Part shown: piece after piece, positions 17,001 to 26,879 of the stretch
Layout: each line of letters starts with the position of its first letter
Numbering within the stretch: the first letter of the stretch is position 1
Assembly: GCF_003337355.1 (NCBI RefSeq)
Contig: NZ_QPJW01000003.1
Span: 62,001-126,000 of the forward strand
Reading direction: 5' to 3'
Length of the DNA stretch: 64,000 nt
Origin: Fontibacillus phaseoli
GTDB lineage: Bacteria; Bacillota; Bacilli; Paenibacillales; Paenibacillaceae
The notes under the pieces: model-generated
Database searches by the model: none
Told to the model about the DNA's origin: nothing
What the model saw: the letters and a program-made list of their open reading frames with translations, nothing else
Program-made: the position numbers and the translations under genes

Positions 17001-17587
17001 ATGCTTAATCTTCGTCCAGAGCGGAGAGAACGTCTCCTCGTTTAGCCGTCCCGCCTCCGTATCGACCAGCAGTCGGACAAGCCAGGCCAATTCGGTCTAA
17101 GCATGCTCATACCGTCCGTCCATTAAATTGCAATACGCTCCGGGGAACGATTCCCTTGGGCTCGCAATAAATCTGATAGCAGAGGGTTCACTTGATGTTC
17201 GGCTTCAGTCACCCGTTCTCTGAGAATAGCGGCGATCTTTTCGCGTTCCCCTTTCCCGGCAAACACCAGGGCGTTGTACATGAGATGAAAAAGTGGGACT
17301 TCCTCCTTAAACCGGTCCAGCAGCAATTTTTGAAAATAGGCCCTTCCTTTGTCCGTGATCCGAAATACCGTTTTGTCCGGACGGGTGTCGCTATGAATGG
17401 TCTCCACAACTTCGATATACAATTGATTGGCCGACCGGTCGACAGCATAATAAAGAGAGCCGATTTTGAACCTGCCCTAGAAATCGGGAAATCGATCCTT
17501 CATCCGGGTCCGTATTTCATAATAAGGATGCATATTTTCTTCCATCAGCAGGCCGAGAATACATTAACGGATCGATAAAGCGTGCAT
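17001..17587 (-). pseudogene. PadR-family regulator, inactivated
   Basis: Read from 17587 the frame gives MHALSIR-stop-CILGLLMEENMHPYYEIRTRM, then a second stop at codon 37 (the usual Trp position before GRFKIGSLYYAVDR), then a continuous C-terminal part (FRITDKGRAYFQKLLLDRF). The stops are TAA at 17564-17566 and TAG at 17477-17479. After RIAI (about 17126) the similarity continues in another frame with a further stop (YCNLMDGRYEHA-stop-TELAWLVRLLVD). At least one frameshift and three nonsense codons make function very unlikely. It lies directly downstream of the MFS exporter gene on the same strand, a common arrangement for drug-sensing PadR regulators. Confidence 0.85.
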
Positions 17588-17599
17588 ATTCCGCTTCCC

Positions 17600-19123
17600 C
17601 TATACGTGCTGTTTCTTGGCTTTGAGCTGCTTCGCCAACATGCGGTCATTAGGCATAGCTATCACGACCACAACGGTCAACACGGCCGGAATCAGTGCCC
17701 ACATAAAGGTATGCGCGATCGATGAAGACATCGCATTCGTCAATTTATCCAAAATTTCAGGTGGAATCAATGCCCGCTTTTCCGGTGACAAAGCCTCGCG
17801 CGTATCGCCGAAAGCCTGGGCCCCCTGGTCCATACCTTGGAAAGCCTCGGCCATATTGTTAGCCATCAGATTTCTTTGTAAGATTCCGAAGATGGTAATT
17901 CCGAGCGTCATGCCAAGTGATCTCAGGAAGGAGTTTGTCGAGGTCGCCGCGCCGCGCTGATGCGCATCGAACGGATGTACCGCGGCCATGCCGAGAACGG
18001 AAAATGAAAATCCGACCCCAAATCCGGTAAGGATGCTATATAAGGTCAACAGCATCCGCGACGAATCGCCGTTCAATGTACTGAGCGCAAATATGCCGGA
18101 TACGAAAAAGACAACGGATATTGCCATAATCGATCGATAGGAGAGTCTCGACGCCAACATGCCGCCCATCATGCTGCCCACGACGGAACTGATCATCATC
18201 GGCATCAATATGAGTCCGGAATTCGTGGCGCTTCCGCCGAATACCCCTTGTACATAGATCGGGATATACACCGTGGCCACGATAAAGACGCTTCCATAAA
18301 AAAAAGCCAACAAACTGCTTGTCGCGTAAAGCCGGTTCCGGAACATATCAAACGAAATAATCGGCTCTTTGGCTTTCGTTTCCGCCACCAAAAACACCAA
18401 AAACAAAACGGCAAAACCCGCAAACAAACCGAGAATCATCGCCGAATCCCAGGCGTATTTCTCCCCGCCAAGTTCCAGCGCGAACATCAGGCAAACGACG
18501 GCTCCGACAAGCGAAAAAGCCCCGCTCCAGTCAATCCGCTGTTTGGCACGGGACAGCGATTCCTTGTAAAAAAGAATGATCAGGATCAGCGATATGATAC
18601 CGATCGGTACGTTGATGTAAAACACCCAGTTCCATCCGAGCGAATCGGTAATGTATGCTCCAAGCAAAGGACCGAATATGCTGGAGGTACCGAATACGGC
18701 CCCCATTAACCCCGTCATCTTTCCTCGTTTCTCCACTGGAAAAATATCATAAATAATCGTAAAGGCTATCGGCATCAGCGCTCCGCCGCCGATCCCCTGG
18801 ATCGCCCGGAATATGCTGAGCTGCACAATGCTTCCCGCCATTCCGCACAGTACCGATCCGATCAAGAACATGATGATCCCGAACAGGAAAAACGTCTTGC
18901 GTCCGTACATATCGGACAATTTGCCGAAGATCGGCGTGCCGGCCATGACCGCCACCATATAAGCGGAGGTAACCCAAACGAATTGTTCCATCCCTCCAAG
19001 CTCGGATACGATCGTTCCCATCGCGGTCGTCACGATGGTATTATCCATCGCCGACATCAATATGGCGAGCATCAAGCCGATCAATATCAATTTGGTATTA
19101 TCTTTTTTTTCAATGCTCATCAT
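17600..19123 (-). CDS. MFS multidrug exporter, DHA2 (EmrB/QacA) family
   Basis: 507 residues, with a hydrophobic pattern consistent with 14 membrane helices. Family motifs seen: SAMDNTIVTTAMGTIVSELG in helix 1 (motif D1), GKLSDMYGRKTFF (motif A), FRAIQGIGGGALMPIAF (motif B), and GPLLGAYITDSLGWNWVFYI (motif C, antiporter). It would expel hydrophobic or cationic compounds using the proton gradient. AAGGGGCC precedes ATGATG. A palindromic operator lies in its promoter region and the adjacent PadR regulator is dead, so it may be expressed constitutively or use another repressor. Confidence 0.93.
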   Translation of the reverse strand: MMSIEKKDNTKLILIGLMLAILMSAMDNTIVTTAMGTIVSELGGMEQFVWVTSAYMVAVMAGTPIFGKLSDMYGRKTFFLFGIIMFLIGSVLCGMAGSIVQLSIFRAIQGIGGGALMPIAFTIIYDIFPVEKRGKMTGLMGAVFGTSSIFGPLLGAYITDSLGWNWVFYINVPIGIISLILIILFYKESLSRAKQRIDWSGAFSLVGAVVCLMFALELGGEKYAWDSAMILGLFAGFAVLFLVFLVAETKAKEPIISFDMFRNRLYATSSLLAFFYGSVFIVATVYIPIYVQGVFGGSATNSGLILMPMMISSVVGSMMGGMLASRLSYRSIMAISVVFFVSGIFALSTLNGDSSRMLLTLYSILTGFGVGFSFSVLGMAAVHPFDAHQRGAATSTNSFLRSLGMTLGITIFGILQRNLMANNMAEAFQGMDQGAQAFGDTREALSPEKRALIPPEILDKLTNAMSSSIAHTFMWALIPAVLTVVVVIAMPNDRMLAKQLKAKKQHV

Positions 19124-19138
19124 CCGGCCCCTTAGAAT

Positions 19139-19154
19139 TATTCAAATTTGAATA
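19139..19154 (-). promoter_or_regulatory. Palindromic operator at the MFS exporter promoter
   Basis: TATTCAAATTTGAATA is a perfect 16-base palindrome 15 bases upstream of the MFS start. It lies just downstream of a promoter on the minus strand: TTTACA (19187-19192), a 16-base spacer, TAAAAT (19165-19170). The position suggests a repressor site. Which regulator binds it is unknown. Confidence 0.65.
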
Positions 19155-19359
19155 TCATTACACTATTTTAGTGGAAATAGAGAAAATGTAAACCCTTTTG
19201 AACAATAACTTTTCCGACTCCGTCCCCTATGTTAACGAGCAAAAAACACTTCATTGGAGGTCATACATCCCGGCTCGATTAAGGGGTTTCTTGAAGCCGG
19301 TTACTAGAAGGTGTACCCTATACTATAGAAACAAAAGTCAGGAAAGGAAGTAGTTCGCG

Positions 19360-20445
19360 ATGAATGCACATTGGCCCGGATTGAAACAACAAATGGAGCA
19401 GCAAGGGATTCAGACCCTGCTGATAACCGATCCCAAACATGTATATTATTTGACCGGTTTTCTAAGCAACCCGCATGAACGGTTTCTGGGAATTCTTTTT
19501 CAGCCCGGCAGCGAACCGGTCCTGGTTGTCCCCGCGCTGGATGAAGAAGCTGCCCGTGCCGCAACCGGTAGTATGGAAATCATCACCCATCTGGATACGG
19601 ATAACCCCTATCATTTACTGCAAAAAAGACTTCAAGGTTCAGTCGGCACGCTGGGCCTGGAGAAAGAAAATTTGACGATAGCACGGTTTGAACAATTACA
19701 GAAGGCATTAGGCTTCACTACGACCCATGATGTCGGCCCTTGGCTTCGGGATCTGCGGGTCCGCAAAACCGCCGACGAAGTCGAAAAAATGTCCCATGCC
19801 GTCCGGCTCATCGAACAGGTGCTGCAGGAATCGCTCAAACAAGTGAAAGAAGGCGTGTCCGAAAATGAGCTCGTAGCCGAAGTGGAATATCAAATCCGTA
19901 AACTCGGCGCGGACGGTCCTTCTTTCGATTCCATGGTCCTGTCCGGCGAAAAAACGGCATTGCCTCACGGCGTTCCGGGGGAGCGTAAGCTCCGCCGCGG
20001 CGACCTGCTGATGTTCGATATCGGCGTTTATGCATCCGGCTACGCTTCGGATATTACGCGAACCTTTGCCTTCGGCGAGCTCTCGGAGGAGCAAGTGCGG
20101 ATCTATGAGACTGTGCTGGCCGCGAACGAAGCGGCGATTGCGGCCATTTCACCCGGCGTCACCTTCGCCTCCATCGACAAAGCCGCCCGAGACGTCATCG
20201 AGGCTGCAGGATATGGCCCTTACTTCATCCACCGCCTCGGTCACGGGCTTGGCATCGATGTTCATGAATTTCCTTCCGTTCACGGACAAAACGAATACCT
20301 GCTGAGCGAAGGAAATGTATTCACCGTGGAGCCAGGTATTTACGTACCTGGCGTTGGCGGGGTTCGGATCGAGGACGATTGCCTGGTTACTGAAAATGGC
20401 GTCCGGGTGTTGACCTCTTTTCCAAAGCAGCTCACCTATTTGTAA
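19360..20445 (+). CDS. Xaa-Pro aminopeptidase/dipeptidase (M24 family)
   Basis: 361 residues with an N-terminal creatinase-like domain (about 1-130) and a C-terminal pita-bread M24 domain. The dinuclear-metal ligands are visible: LMFDIGVYASGYASDITRTF (two Asp), IHRLGHGLGIDVHE (His), FTVEPGIYVPG (Glu) and GVRIEDDCLV (Glu). It removes or cleaves residues next to proline in the cytoplasm. ATG follows AGGAAAGGAAG. It is a single gene ended by a clear hairpin. Confidence 0.93.
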   Translation: MNAHWPGLKQQMEQQGIQTLLITDPKHVYYLTGFLSNPHERFLGILFQPGSEPVLVVPALDEEAARAATGSMEIITHLDTDNPYHLLQKRLQGSVGTLGLEKENLTIARFEQLQKALGFTTTHDVGPWLRDLRVRKTADEVEKMSHAVRLIEQVLQESLKQVKEGVSENELVAEVEYQIRKLGADGPSFDSMVLSGEKTALPHGVPGERKLRRGDLLMFDIGVYASGYASDITRTFAFGELSEEQVRIYETVLAANEAAIAAISPGVTFASIDKAARDVIEAAGYGPYFIHRLGHGLGIDVHEFPSVHGQNEYLLSEGNVFTVEPGIYVPGVGGVRIEDDCLVTENGVRVLTSFPKQLTYL

Positions 20446-20471
20446 AATCTCGAAACGGACTGAAAATGCAA

Positions 20472-20509
20472 ACAAACCTCCACATCGCCCAGGCGGGATG
20501 GAGGTTTGT
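20472..20509 (+). terminator. Hairpin between the M24 peptidase and yhhQ
   Basis: ACAAACCTCCA and TGGAGGTTTGT form an 11-base stem with extra pairing inside. It lies between convergent genes. The T-tract is weak in both directions. Confidence 0.65.
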
Positions 20510-20512
20510 CGT

Positions 20513-21214
20513 TTATGACGCCGCCTTTGCGGGCTCGTCTTCTTCATGACGGAAATTCCGGGCAATGTACAGGAACGGAGTTCCCACGGCGGTAAGGATG
20601 AATTTAAAAATATAAGTCGTAAACAGGATTTCAAGCCAAACTTGAAAGCTGTATTCGCCGATAAAGGCAATGGAGCAAAAGATGAGCGTATCCACGAACG
20701 AACTCACCATGGTACTGCCGTTGTTCCTGATCCAGAGCTGATTTCGCTTCGGATAATATTTGCGGATCCAGGAATACAGACGAACATCGAGAAATTGACT
20801 GATAAAATAAGCAGTCAGACTACCCAATGCCAACCTCGGCATCAAACCGAATATGGTTTCCAGCGAGCCCTGCGCTATATCGCTTTCCTGCGGCTGAAAA
20901 ACAAGTACCATCTGCATCAGGACCGTAGTCATGATCAGGGTGAAAAAGCCGAACCATACCGCCTTTTTCGCTTCCTGGCGGCCAAACTTCTCATTCAGCA
21001 GGTCGCTGGTCAAATACAGGCTGACATACATCGTATTGCCTAGCGTCATGACAATGCCGAACATCTCCACCGTCTTGACGACTTGTATATTGGCGATGAC
21101 CGTAGCCACCCCGATCCAGGCGTATAGGCCTTTTTTCCCGAACAGCTTATAACAGAGCAGGAAAAAGCAAAAATTGACGAGCATATAAAATATGCCCCAA
21201 CCTATGTTAAACAC
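20513..21214 (-). CDS. yhhQ: Queuosine precursor transporter (YhhQ/VUT family)
   Basis: 233 residues with about six membrane helices and the family's conserved region NTMYVSLYLTSDLLNEKFGR, plus AYFISQFLDVRLYSWIRKYY and RNNGSTMVSSFVDTLIFC. The family imports preQ0, preQ1 or related deazapurines. The start is GTG 21214, eight bases after AGGAGG. It is not linked to the que genes here, but together they give both synthesis and salvage routes. I see no preQ1 aptamer upstream. Confidence 0.92.
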   Translation of the reverse strand: MFNIGWGIFYMLVNFCFFLLCYKLFGKKGLYAWIGVATVIANIQVVKTVEMFGIVMTLGNTMYVSLYLTSDLLNEKFGRQEAKKAVWFGFFTLIMTTVLMQMVLVFQPQESDIAQGSLETIFGLMPRLALGSLTAYFISQFLDVRLYSWIRKYYPKRNQLWIRNNGSTMVSSFVDTLIFCSIAFIGEYSFQVWLEILFTTYIFKFILTAVGTPFLYIARNFRHEEDEPAKAAS

Positions 21215-21491
21215 ACTAAACTCCTCCTAGTTTTGATTACGCGGGATGGTTACGAACCGCGGCCGAAAATAACAGCAAGTCCCAAGATACCACATCTCCG
21301 GCCAAGTTACTATCCCTTATTTCCATTCAGCATAATTTTGAAAATGAAAAAAATGAAAAACATCATTTTCAAAAGCCTTTTTTTTCTATAAAATAGCACT
21401 AATGAACACTGGTCAAAAAGAACCAGAAGCAAGCCATACTGCCTAGAGAGAAAAAGCATCTAGAAATCAGGAGAAAATGGGGAGGATTTCC

Positions 21492-23183
21492 ATGTCCAAA
21501 AGAAAGCATTCCATTAACCGCAAATTCATGCTCACATTTGCCGTCGTCATCGTTCTTTCATCCGTCTTGTTTAGCTCCAGTTTCTTCATCGTCTCCATGG
21601 GAATCATCAACAAAAATGTTCTTCCTCAGTTCGACAAGGTGCTTCAGACCAGTTCTAAAGATATTTTTAAGAACCTGGATACGACCCAGGCCCTCCAACT
21701 GCTGACCGGGAAGGAAAATTCGAGGTTCGTTGTGGAATCCTATTTGTCGGACAAAGTGGAAGAGTATCAATTACATACAGCTTATCTTCTTGACTTGCAA
21801 GAAGATAAAGCCACTGTAATCGGCGTCAACAAAGGATCCAAAATGAAAGTAGGCGATCAGTTGGAAGTTCTGCCGCCAATGGAAGATGCCGAGTCCAAGG
21901 GCAAAGCCAGCATCAGCGAGCTGTACTCCGACCAATTCGGCTCCCATAAAACCGCATACATGGCGCTGCCGGGCAGTTCCGCCCTACTGGCCGTCGGTAT
22001 GGATGCCACTTTCATTGAGCAAAAAAGAAGCGAAATCACCTGGATTTGCTTCGGTATTTTTGCCTTCGTCATCGCTGTCGGCATGGTGGTTGCCTTTATC
22101 AACAGCCGGAGAATCACGAATCCGCTCAAGAGACTGGCCGCCGTCACGGAAAAAATGGCGCAGGGCGATTTCCGCGAACAAATCGAAATCACCTCCAAAG
22201 ATGAGATCGGCCAACTGGCCGATAGCTTCCGGACGATGACCGCCCAGCTCAAGGAGATGATCGGCAAAGTCCTGGAAACGTCGAATTCCGTTGTCAGCGG
22301 TTCCGACCGATTGCTTCATTCGTCGGAGACGTTTAAAGGCCTCACCGAACGATCCGGGGCGGCAACGCTCGAAATTGAAAAAGGCAGCTTCACCATCGCT
22401 TCCACCTCGGCGGAAAACGCCCGGGCCATGGAAGAAATTTCGCAAGGCGTACAGCATATCGCCACCTCTTCCGCGGAGGTAACGGAAAAGATCGGCCAAG
22501 CCTCGGAAGAATCCAATTCGGGGAATGAGTTGGCCAAAACGGCCGTGGAACAAATGAGACAGGTAGAGCAGGCGGCCATCAAATCGCGGGAATATATTTC
22601 CGTTTTGAACGACCGCTCCGAATCCATTGCCGCCGTCGTTAGCGTCATTATGGATATTACGAAACAGATCAATATTTTGGCGCTGAACGCGGCCATTGAG
22701 GCAGCCCGAGCAGGCGAGCACGGGAAGGGCTTTGCCGTAGTGGCCGAGGAAGTCCGCAAGTTGGCCGAACAATCAAGAACAGCAACCGATCAGATCAGTG
22801 AATACCTGCTCAGCATTCGCGAAGAGGCTATGAATTCCGTTAACGCCATGGAGCTTGTCAGCCAGGAAATCAAATCGGGAACTGACCGCGTCAACCAGGC
22901 GGGTATCGCTTTCGGGCAATTGACGGATTTAATCTATAACATCAATTTGACGATCCAATCGGTTTCCGCATCCACCGAGGAAGTATCCGCCGGTACCGAA
23001 GAAGTAACCGCATCGGTAGAGGAAGCCGCGAACATTACGGCAAAATCGCTCCAAAACATCGAAGAAATCGCCAAGTATTCCGGCCGGCAGATCGATGAAA
23101 TGGAGGTGCACTCCAAAACGGTGGAGGCGCTGTACGAACAAGCCCGTTCCCTTCAGGAAGCGGTGGAGAAATTCAAAATTTAG
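21492..23183 (+). CDS. Methyl-accepting chemotaxis protein
   Basis: 563 residues from ATG 21492, following GGGGAGG; an upstream in-frame ATG has no site. Membrane helix 1 is about 12-36, an extracytoplasmic sensor of about 145 residues follows (single-Cache-like, not identified further), and helix 2 is about 180-201. A HAMP domain ([20 protein letters not shown]) precedes the cytoplasmic signalling domain, whose hairpin tip contains [20 protein letters not shown]. The signalling helices control CheA. The ligand is unknown. It stands alone with its own terminator. Confidence 0.93.
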   Translation: MSKRKHSINRKFMLTFAVVIVLSSVLFSSSFFIVSMGIINKNVLPQFDKVLQTSSKDIFKNLDTTQALQLLTGKENSRFVVESYLSDKVEEYQLHTAYLLDLQEDKATVIGVNKGSKMKVGDQLEVLPPMEDAESKGKASISELYSDQFGSHKTAYMALPGSSALLAVGMDATFIEQKRSEITWICFGIFAFVIAVGMVVAFINSRRITNPLKRLAAVTEKMAQGDFREQIEITSKDEIGQLADSFRTMTAQLKEMIGKVLETSNSVVSGSDRLLHSSETFKGLTERSGAATLEIEKGSFTIASTSAENARAMEEISQGVQHIATSSAEVTEKIGQASEESNSGNELAKTAVEQMRQVEQAAIKSREYISVLNDRSESIAAVVSVIMDITKQINILALNAAIEAARAGEHGKGFAVVAEEVRKLAEQSRTATDQISEYLLSIREEAMNSVNAMELVSQEIKSGTDRVNQAGIAFGQLTDLIYNINLTIQSVSASTEEVSAGTEEVTASVEEAANITAKSLQNIEEIAKYSGRQIDEMEVHSKTVEALYEQARSLQEAVEKFKI

Positions 23184-23192
23184 GTTGCAGCA

Positions 23193-23231
23193 AAAAAGAC
23201 GTATCCTTGGTTTCTCAAGGATACGTCTTTT
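23193..23231 (+). terminator. Chemoreceptor gene terminator
   Basis: AAAAGACGTATCCTTG faces CAAGGATACGTCTTTT across a six-base loop, 10 bases after the stop codon. Confidence 0.88.
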
Positions 23232-23281
23232 GATTTGGAAGGCTTCTTTGGATTTTCTATCGAATAAACGTACTTTACTCG

Positions 23282-24883
23282 CTACTCATTAGTCATTATC
23301 CCGTAGATTCGCCCAATGTCCAAATGATGGCTTACATGGTCCGCCAACCGGTCAAACGCAGCTTCTTTTCTGGATGCCGCCGATAGTTCACCGGCAAGGG
23401 GAGGCAGACCTTTATCATGGCGTACGCTATTCAGCCAAGCCCTTCTCCAGGCATCATTTTGGAACAAGCCGTGCAAATAAGTGCCGAAAACCCGACCGTC
23501 CGGTGTGATACAGCCCTCATCCCGCTCCGCTCCCCTGTCCACAGTGATTCGGAAAACGGGAATCACCCGGTCGCCACCTCCGCTTGCCACCGTCCGGCCG
23601 GAATGGATTTCGTAGCCGCTAATCTCCAGGCTTTCTCCTTGAGAATAGCTTGTGAAGTATGAGGCGTTGGGGGCGGTGGTTCCGTTGACTCGCACCGTCG
23701 TTTTACCGGGAATAAAAGTCGTAGCCACCGGTAGCCAGCCGAGGCCTGCGGCCTGGCGAGGTGTCGCCGCTTCCACCGCATCGGGATCATGCAGTTCATT
23801 CCCCAGCATCTGATATCCGCCGCAAATACCTACAAGCCGGGTGTGACGCCGTTGTTCGATGATTTTGCGTATTCCCTCGTCGAGTCGTTGATTCCGCATA
23901 AATTCCAAATCACCGATCGTATCCTTGGAACCGGGAAGAATCACAATGTCCGGATCACCTAGTTGGGACAGCTTCTGCACATAACGCAGCGATACATCCG
24001 GTTCGGCGGACAAAATATCAAAATCGGTAAAATTTGAAATCCTCGGGTAGCGGATCACGGCAATATCGAGATCCTGCCCGGCGGATGACCGGACTTGATT
24101 TGGGAACGTATCCAGCACGACCGAGTCTTCGGCCTCAATTTCCAGATTGGGCATAAAAGGAAGTACGCCGAGGACCGGGATTCCCGTTCTCTGCTCCAGC
24201 CACTCCAAACCGGGCTGCAGCAAAGACAAATCGCCTCTGAATTTGTTGATTATAAATCCTTTCACCCTGGCCCGTTCGTCCGGTTCCAGCAGTTCCAGCG
24301 TCCCGACAAGAAACGCGAACACGCCGCCGCGATCAATGTCACCTACTAGAATAACGGGCGCATCCGCCCATCCAGCCAGATTCATATTGACGATATCGCG
24401 ATGCTTCAAGTTGATTTCCGCCGGACTTCCGGCCCCCTCCATCACCACGATGTCGTATTCCTGCCGCAGCCGTCCCAGCGCATCCATAACCAGCGGCTTC
24501 GCAAACGGAAGGAAATTTTCCCGATAACTTACCGCGCTTAGATCACGGTACGGTTGCCCATGAACAACGATCTGCGAATGCATGTCCCCGGTAGGTTTGA
24601 GCAGGATCGGATTCATATCCGTAGTAGCCGCGATCCCGCAGGCATCCGCCTGGATGCCCTGCGCCCTACCGATCTCCTTGCCGTCCGGAGTCACATAGGA
24701 GTTCAAGGCCATATTTTGCGATTTAAACGGTGCGGTCCTGAACCCATCCCGGGTAAAAATGCGGCACAGCGCCGTGACAATTACGCTCTTCCCCACGTCA
24801 GACGCCGTCCCCTGGACCATCAATACATTGCCTCTGACTTCCGCTGTCGCATCAGCTATGGTCTCTAATTCCGATTCACTCAT
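23282..24883 (-). CDS. cobQ: Cobyric acid synthase
   Basis: CobQ amidates four side chains of adenosylcobyrinic diamide using glutamine and ATP. The N-terminal ATPase domain starts VQGTASDVGKSVIVTALCRI. The C-terminal glutaminase-like domain has GICGGYQMLGNELHD, in which the Cys is the nucleophile, and GTYLHGLFQND. I favour ATG 24883 (533 residues) because GGAGG lies eight bases before it; ATG 24898 is also in frame. It lies 470 bases beyond the cobTUS genes, on the same strand, across a repeat block. Confidence 0.95.
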   Translation of the reverse strand: MSESELETIADATAEVRGNVLMVQGTASDVGKSVIVTALCRIFTRDGFRTAPFKSQNMALNSYVTPDGKEIGRAQGIQADACGIAATTDMNPILLKPTGDMHSQIVVHGQPYRDLSAVSYRENFLPFAKPLVMDALGRLRQEYDIVVMEGAGSPAEINLKHRDIVNMNLAGWADAPVILVGDIDRGGVFAFLVGTLELLEPDERARVKGFIINKFRGDLSLLQPGLEWLEQRTGIPVLGVLPFMPNLEIEAEDSVVLDTFPNQVRSSAGQDLDIAVIRYPRISNFTDFDILSAEPDVSLRYVQKLSQLGDPDIVILPGSKDTIGDLEFMRNQRLDEGIRKIIEQRRHTRLVGICGGYQMLGNELHDPDAVEAATPRQAAGLGWLPVATTFIPGKTTVRVNGTTAPNASYFTSYSQGESLEISGYEIHSGRTVASGGGDRVIPVFRITVDRGAERDEGCITPDGRVFGTYLHGLFQNDAWRRAWLNSVRHDKGLPPLAGELSAASRKEAAFDRLADHVSHHLDIGRIYGIMTNE

Positions 24884-25033
24884 TCCGTCCGCCTCCATCC
24901 AATGAAAAAAAAGACCTTGCGATGGTCATACTGATCCAACGTTATAGCGTTACTTAATTCGCCATGTTCTCCTGCAGCTCGTCCATTTTATATAGCTTGT
25001 AGCTTGCACTGTCCGGGTTGTTTGGAATCCAAG

Positions 25034-25222
25034 TTCTAACGGACATAAGAGACCTTAAAGGTCCCGATTTCGTGAATTCCAACTTCTAACGGACACAGGA
25101 GACGTTATTTGACGAAATATCCACATAATCGGAGGCTTTACTTCATATTAAGGGCTCTGGTGTCCGTCAGGTTTCCAAATAGGCAAATTCACACCAAATA
25201 ACGTCTCTCATGTCCATTAGAA
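25034..25222. repeat. Four copies of a ~26-base intergenic repeat, two in each orientation
   Basis: Direct copies at 25034-25059 and 25084-25111 share TTCTAACGGACA followed by RAGAGAC-TTA or GGAGACGTTATTTG. Inverted copies lie at about 25148-25180 and at 25195-25222 (reverse complement TTCTAATGGACATGAGAGAC). The core is TCTAAYGGACAYNRGAGAC. The block fills most of the 470 bases between cobQ and cobS, where I see no gene. Confidence 0.82.
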
Positions 25223-25356
25223 TAGAACGATGCCGGAGGAGTTCCGACTTACCAAAGACTGCAGGAGAGCTCGAAGTAATGTAACTGGAGTGACTTTGGT
25301 GCGATGAGACTCAAATAATCAAGTCACCGTGCGACGTTGGCGGCTTTAGTCCTCTC

Positions 25357-26166
25357 TCAGCGAAAGAAAATAACCGCGAGCAAAAGCAGCATAGCCTCGA
25401 GCCCTTCATTCAAAGCTCCGTATGTATCTCCAGTAAGCCCGCCGAGCCTTGAACTGATTTTGCCGGCGACCAGGGAACCTGCAAGTATGGCAAGTAATGG
25501 CGCAGCGACAAAATATCCTCCCCAGCGCAGCCAGGAGGTGGCATCCGCGCCGTCAAGAACCCCGGCGCTCCCCAGGCTTGCTACCGTTAGCATCAACGCA
25601 AAAACGGTGGCCAAGACCATATCTTTGGCGCCAAGACCGCGAAAGCGCACGGCCAGACCCTCGCCCTCGCGTGCGGTCGGCCACTTATACATAGCTCTTG
25701 TCATAAACCAGCGGCTCCAAGCCGGAGCCGTCAACATCGCGCCCGCCGACGCTGCACTTCCGAGCTCCAGCAGCGAGGAAATCAGCGATAATTTAAGCAA
25801 AAGCAGTAATACGCAGGCCAGTACTCCCATGGCCCCGACCCGGCTGTCCTTCATGATCTCCAGCATCCGCTCGCGGGAACGGTAGCTGAGCAAGGCATCG
25901 GCCGAATCCATCCAGCCGTCCAGGTGCAGGCCGCCGGTCAACCACACCCAAATAATGAGCGTTACGGCTGCCGCAGGCAAAGAAGGCAACACCCAGCCCG
26001 CCAGGGTCCCTCCTAACCAAACGGAGATACCGATCGCCGTTCCGACAATCGGATAGTATTTGGCACTTCGCCGCAAAAGCTCCGGTGAGAAATCCAGCTC
26101 GGCCTTCACGGGAAACCGGGACAAAAATTGAAAAGCGGCCAAGATCGGCCGTCCTTTTTGCTTCAT
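25357..26166 (-). CDS. cobS: Adenosylcobinamide-GDP ribazoletransferase (cobalamin synthase)
   Basis: CobS joins alpha-ribazole to adenosylcobinamide-GDP in the membrane, the last assembly step. The 269-residue protein has several membrane helices and the conserved acidic motif LTGGLHLDGWMDSADALLSY, with RFRGLGAKDMV and SRLGGLTGDTYGALNE downstream. Its start overlaps the cobU stop by four bases, indicating co-translation in the cobT-cobU-cobS set. Confidence 0.95.
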   Translation of the reverse strand: MKQKGRPILAAFQFLSRFPVKAELDFSPELLRRSAKYYPIVGTAIGISVWLGGTLAGWVLPSLPAAAVTLIIWVWLTGGLHLDGWMDSADALLSYRSRERMLEIMKDSRVGAMGVLACVLLLLLKLSLISSLLELGSAASAGAMLTAPAWSRWFMTRAMYKWPTAREGEGLAVRFRGLGAKDMVLATVFALMLTVASLGSAGVLDGADATSWLRWGGYFVAAPLLAILAGSLVAGKISSRLGGLTGDTYGALNEGLEAMLLLLAVIFFR

Positions 26167-26879
26167 AGCTTATACTCCCTGCTTTTTAGCTCTATGGCGA
26201 TGCCCGCGGTTACAAGAAACACTTGATCCGAGATCGCAGCCATCCGCCGGTTTAGAATCCCGGCCCAGTCTCTATATTTCCGGCCAAGGGGATATTCGGG
26301 CACAATTCCGCTCCCGACCTCATTCGTCACCATAACCAGTGTGCCGGGATAGGCCTCTACGGCAGCAACAAGAGTATCCACTTCCAGCTGTACCTCCCGC
26401 TCTGTAACCATCCCGTCACCGGCGACGTCGGCAGCAAGCATTACGTTCGACAGCCATAGGGTCAAACAATCGACCAAAACAACCGTGGGCCATTGCTCTG
26501 GATGGAGCTCGGGCTTGGTTACGACTTCGGTCCGGAGAATGGTCTCGGGCTTGGACTTAGTCCCGGTATGAAACCGGGCCTGAGATCCGCCTCCGGTCCC
26601 GGTTCTAGCCTCAGCTTCGGCGGCATTTTCCGTCACAGGCCCTTCCCCTCTTTGCACTTCGCATAGCACATCCGCCACTTGGAGCGGCTCCTCCACGGTG
26701 AACCACCGGAAGCCGCTGTCTTCACGCTGAGCCCGGTGCAATTCTATGCGCCGAGTCATCTCTTCATCGAAGGCTTGGGCGGTTGCGATGTACAACCCGG
26801 AGTCCGCATGTTTCATGCACCATTTTTCGGCAAAGCCGCTCTTTCCGCTGCGGGCTCCTCCCGTAACCGTCACGATCAT
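26163..26879 (-). CDS. cobU: Adenosylcobinamide kinase/guanylyltransferase
   Basis: CobU phosphorylates adenosylcobinamide and adds GMP. P-loop TGGARSGKSGFAE is at residues 6-18; VLVDCLTLWLSNVML and EVGSGIVPEYPLGRKYRDWA are the other family motifs. At 238 residues it is longer than usual (about 180-190) because of a low-complexity insert at about 83-130, rich in Glu, Thr and Pro, between the second and third core strands. Four-base overlaps join it to cobT and cobS. Confidence 0.94.
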   Translation of the reverse strand: MIVTVTGGARSGKSGFAEKWCMKHADSGLYIATAQAFDEEMTRRIELHRAQREDSGFRWFTVEEPLQVADVLCEVQRGEGPVTENAAEAEARTGTGGGSQARFHTGTKSKPETILRTEVVTKPELHPEQWPTVVLVDCLTLWLSNVMLAADVAGDGMVTEREVQLEVDTLVAAVEAYPGTLVMVTNEVGSGIVPEYPLGRKYRDWAGILNRRMAAISDQVFLVTAGIAIELKSREYKL

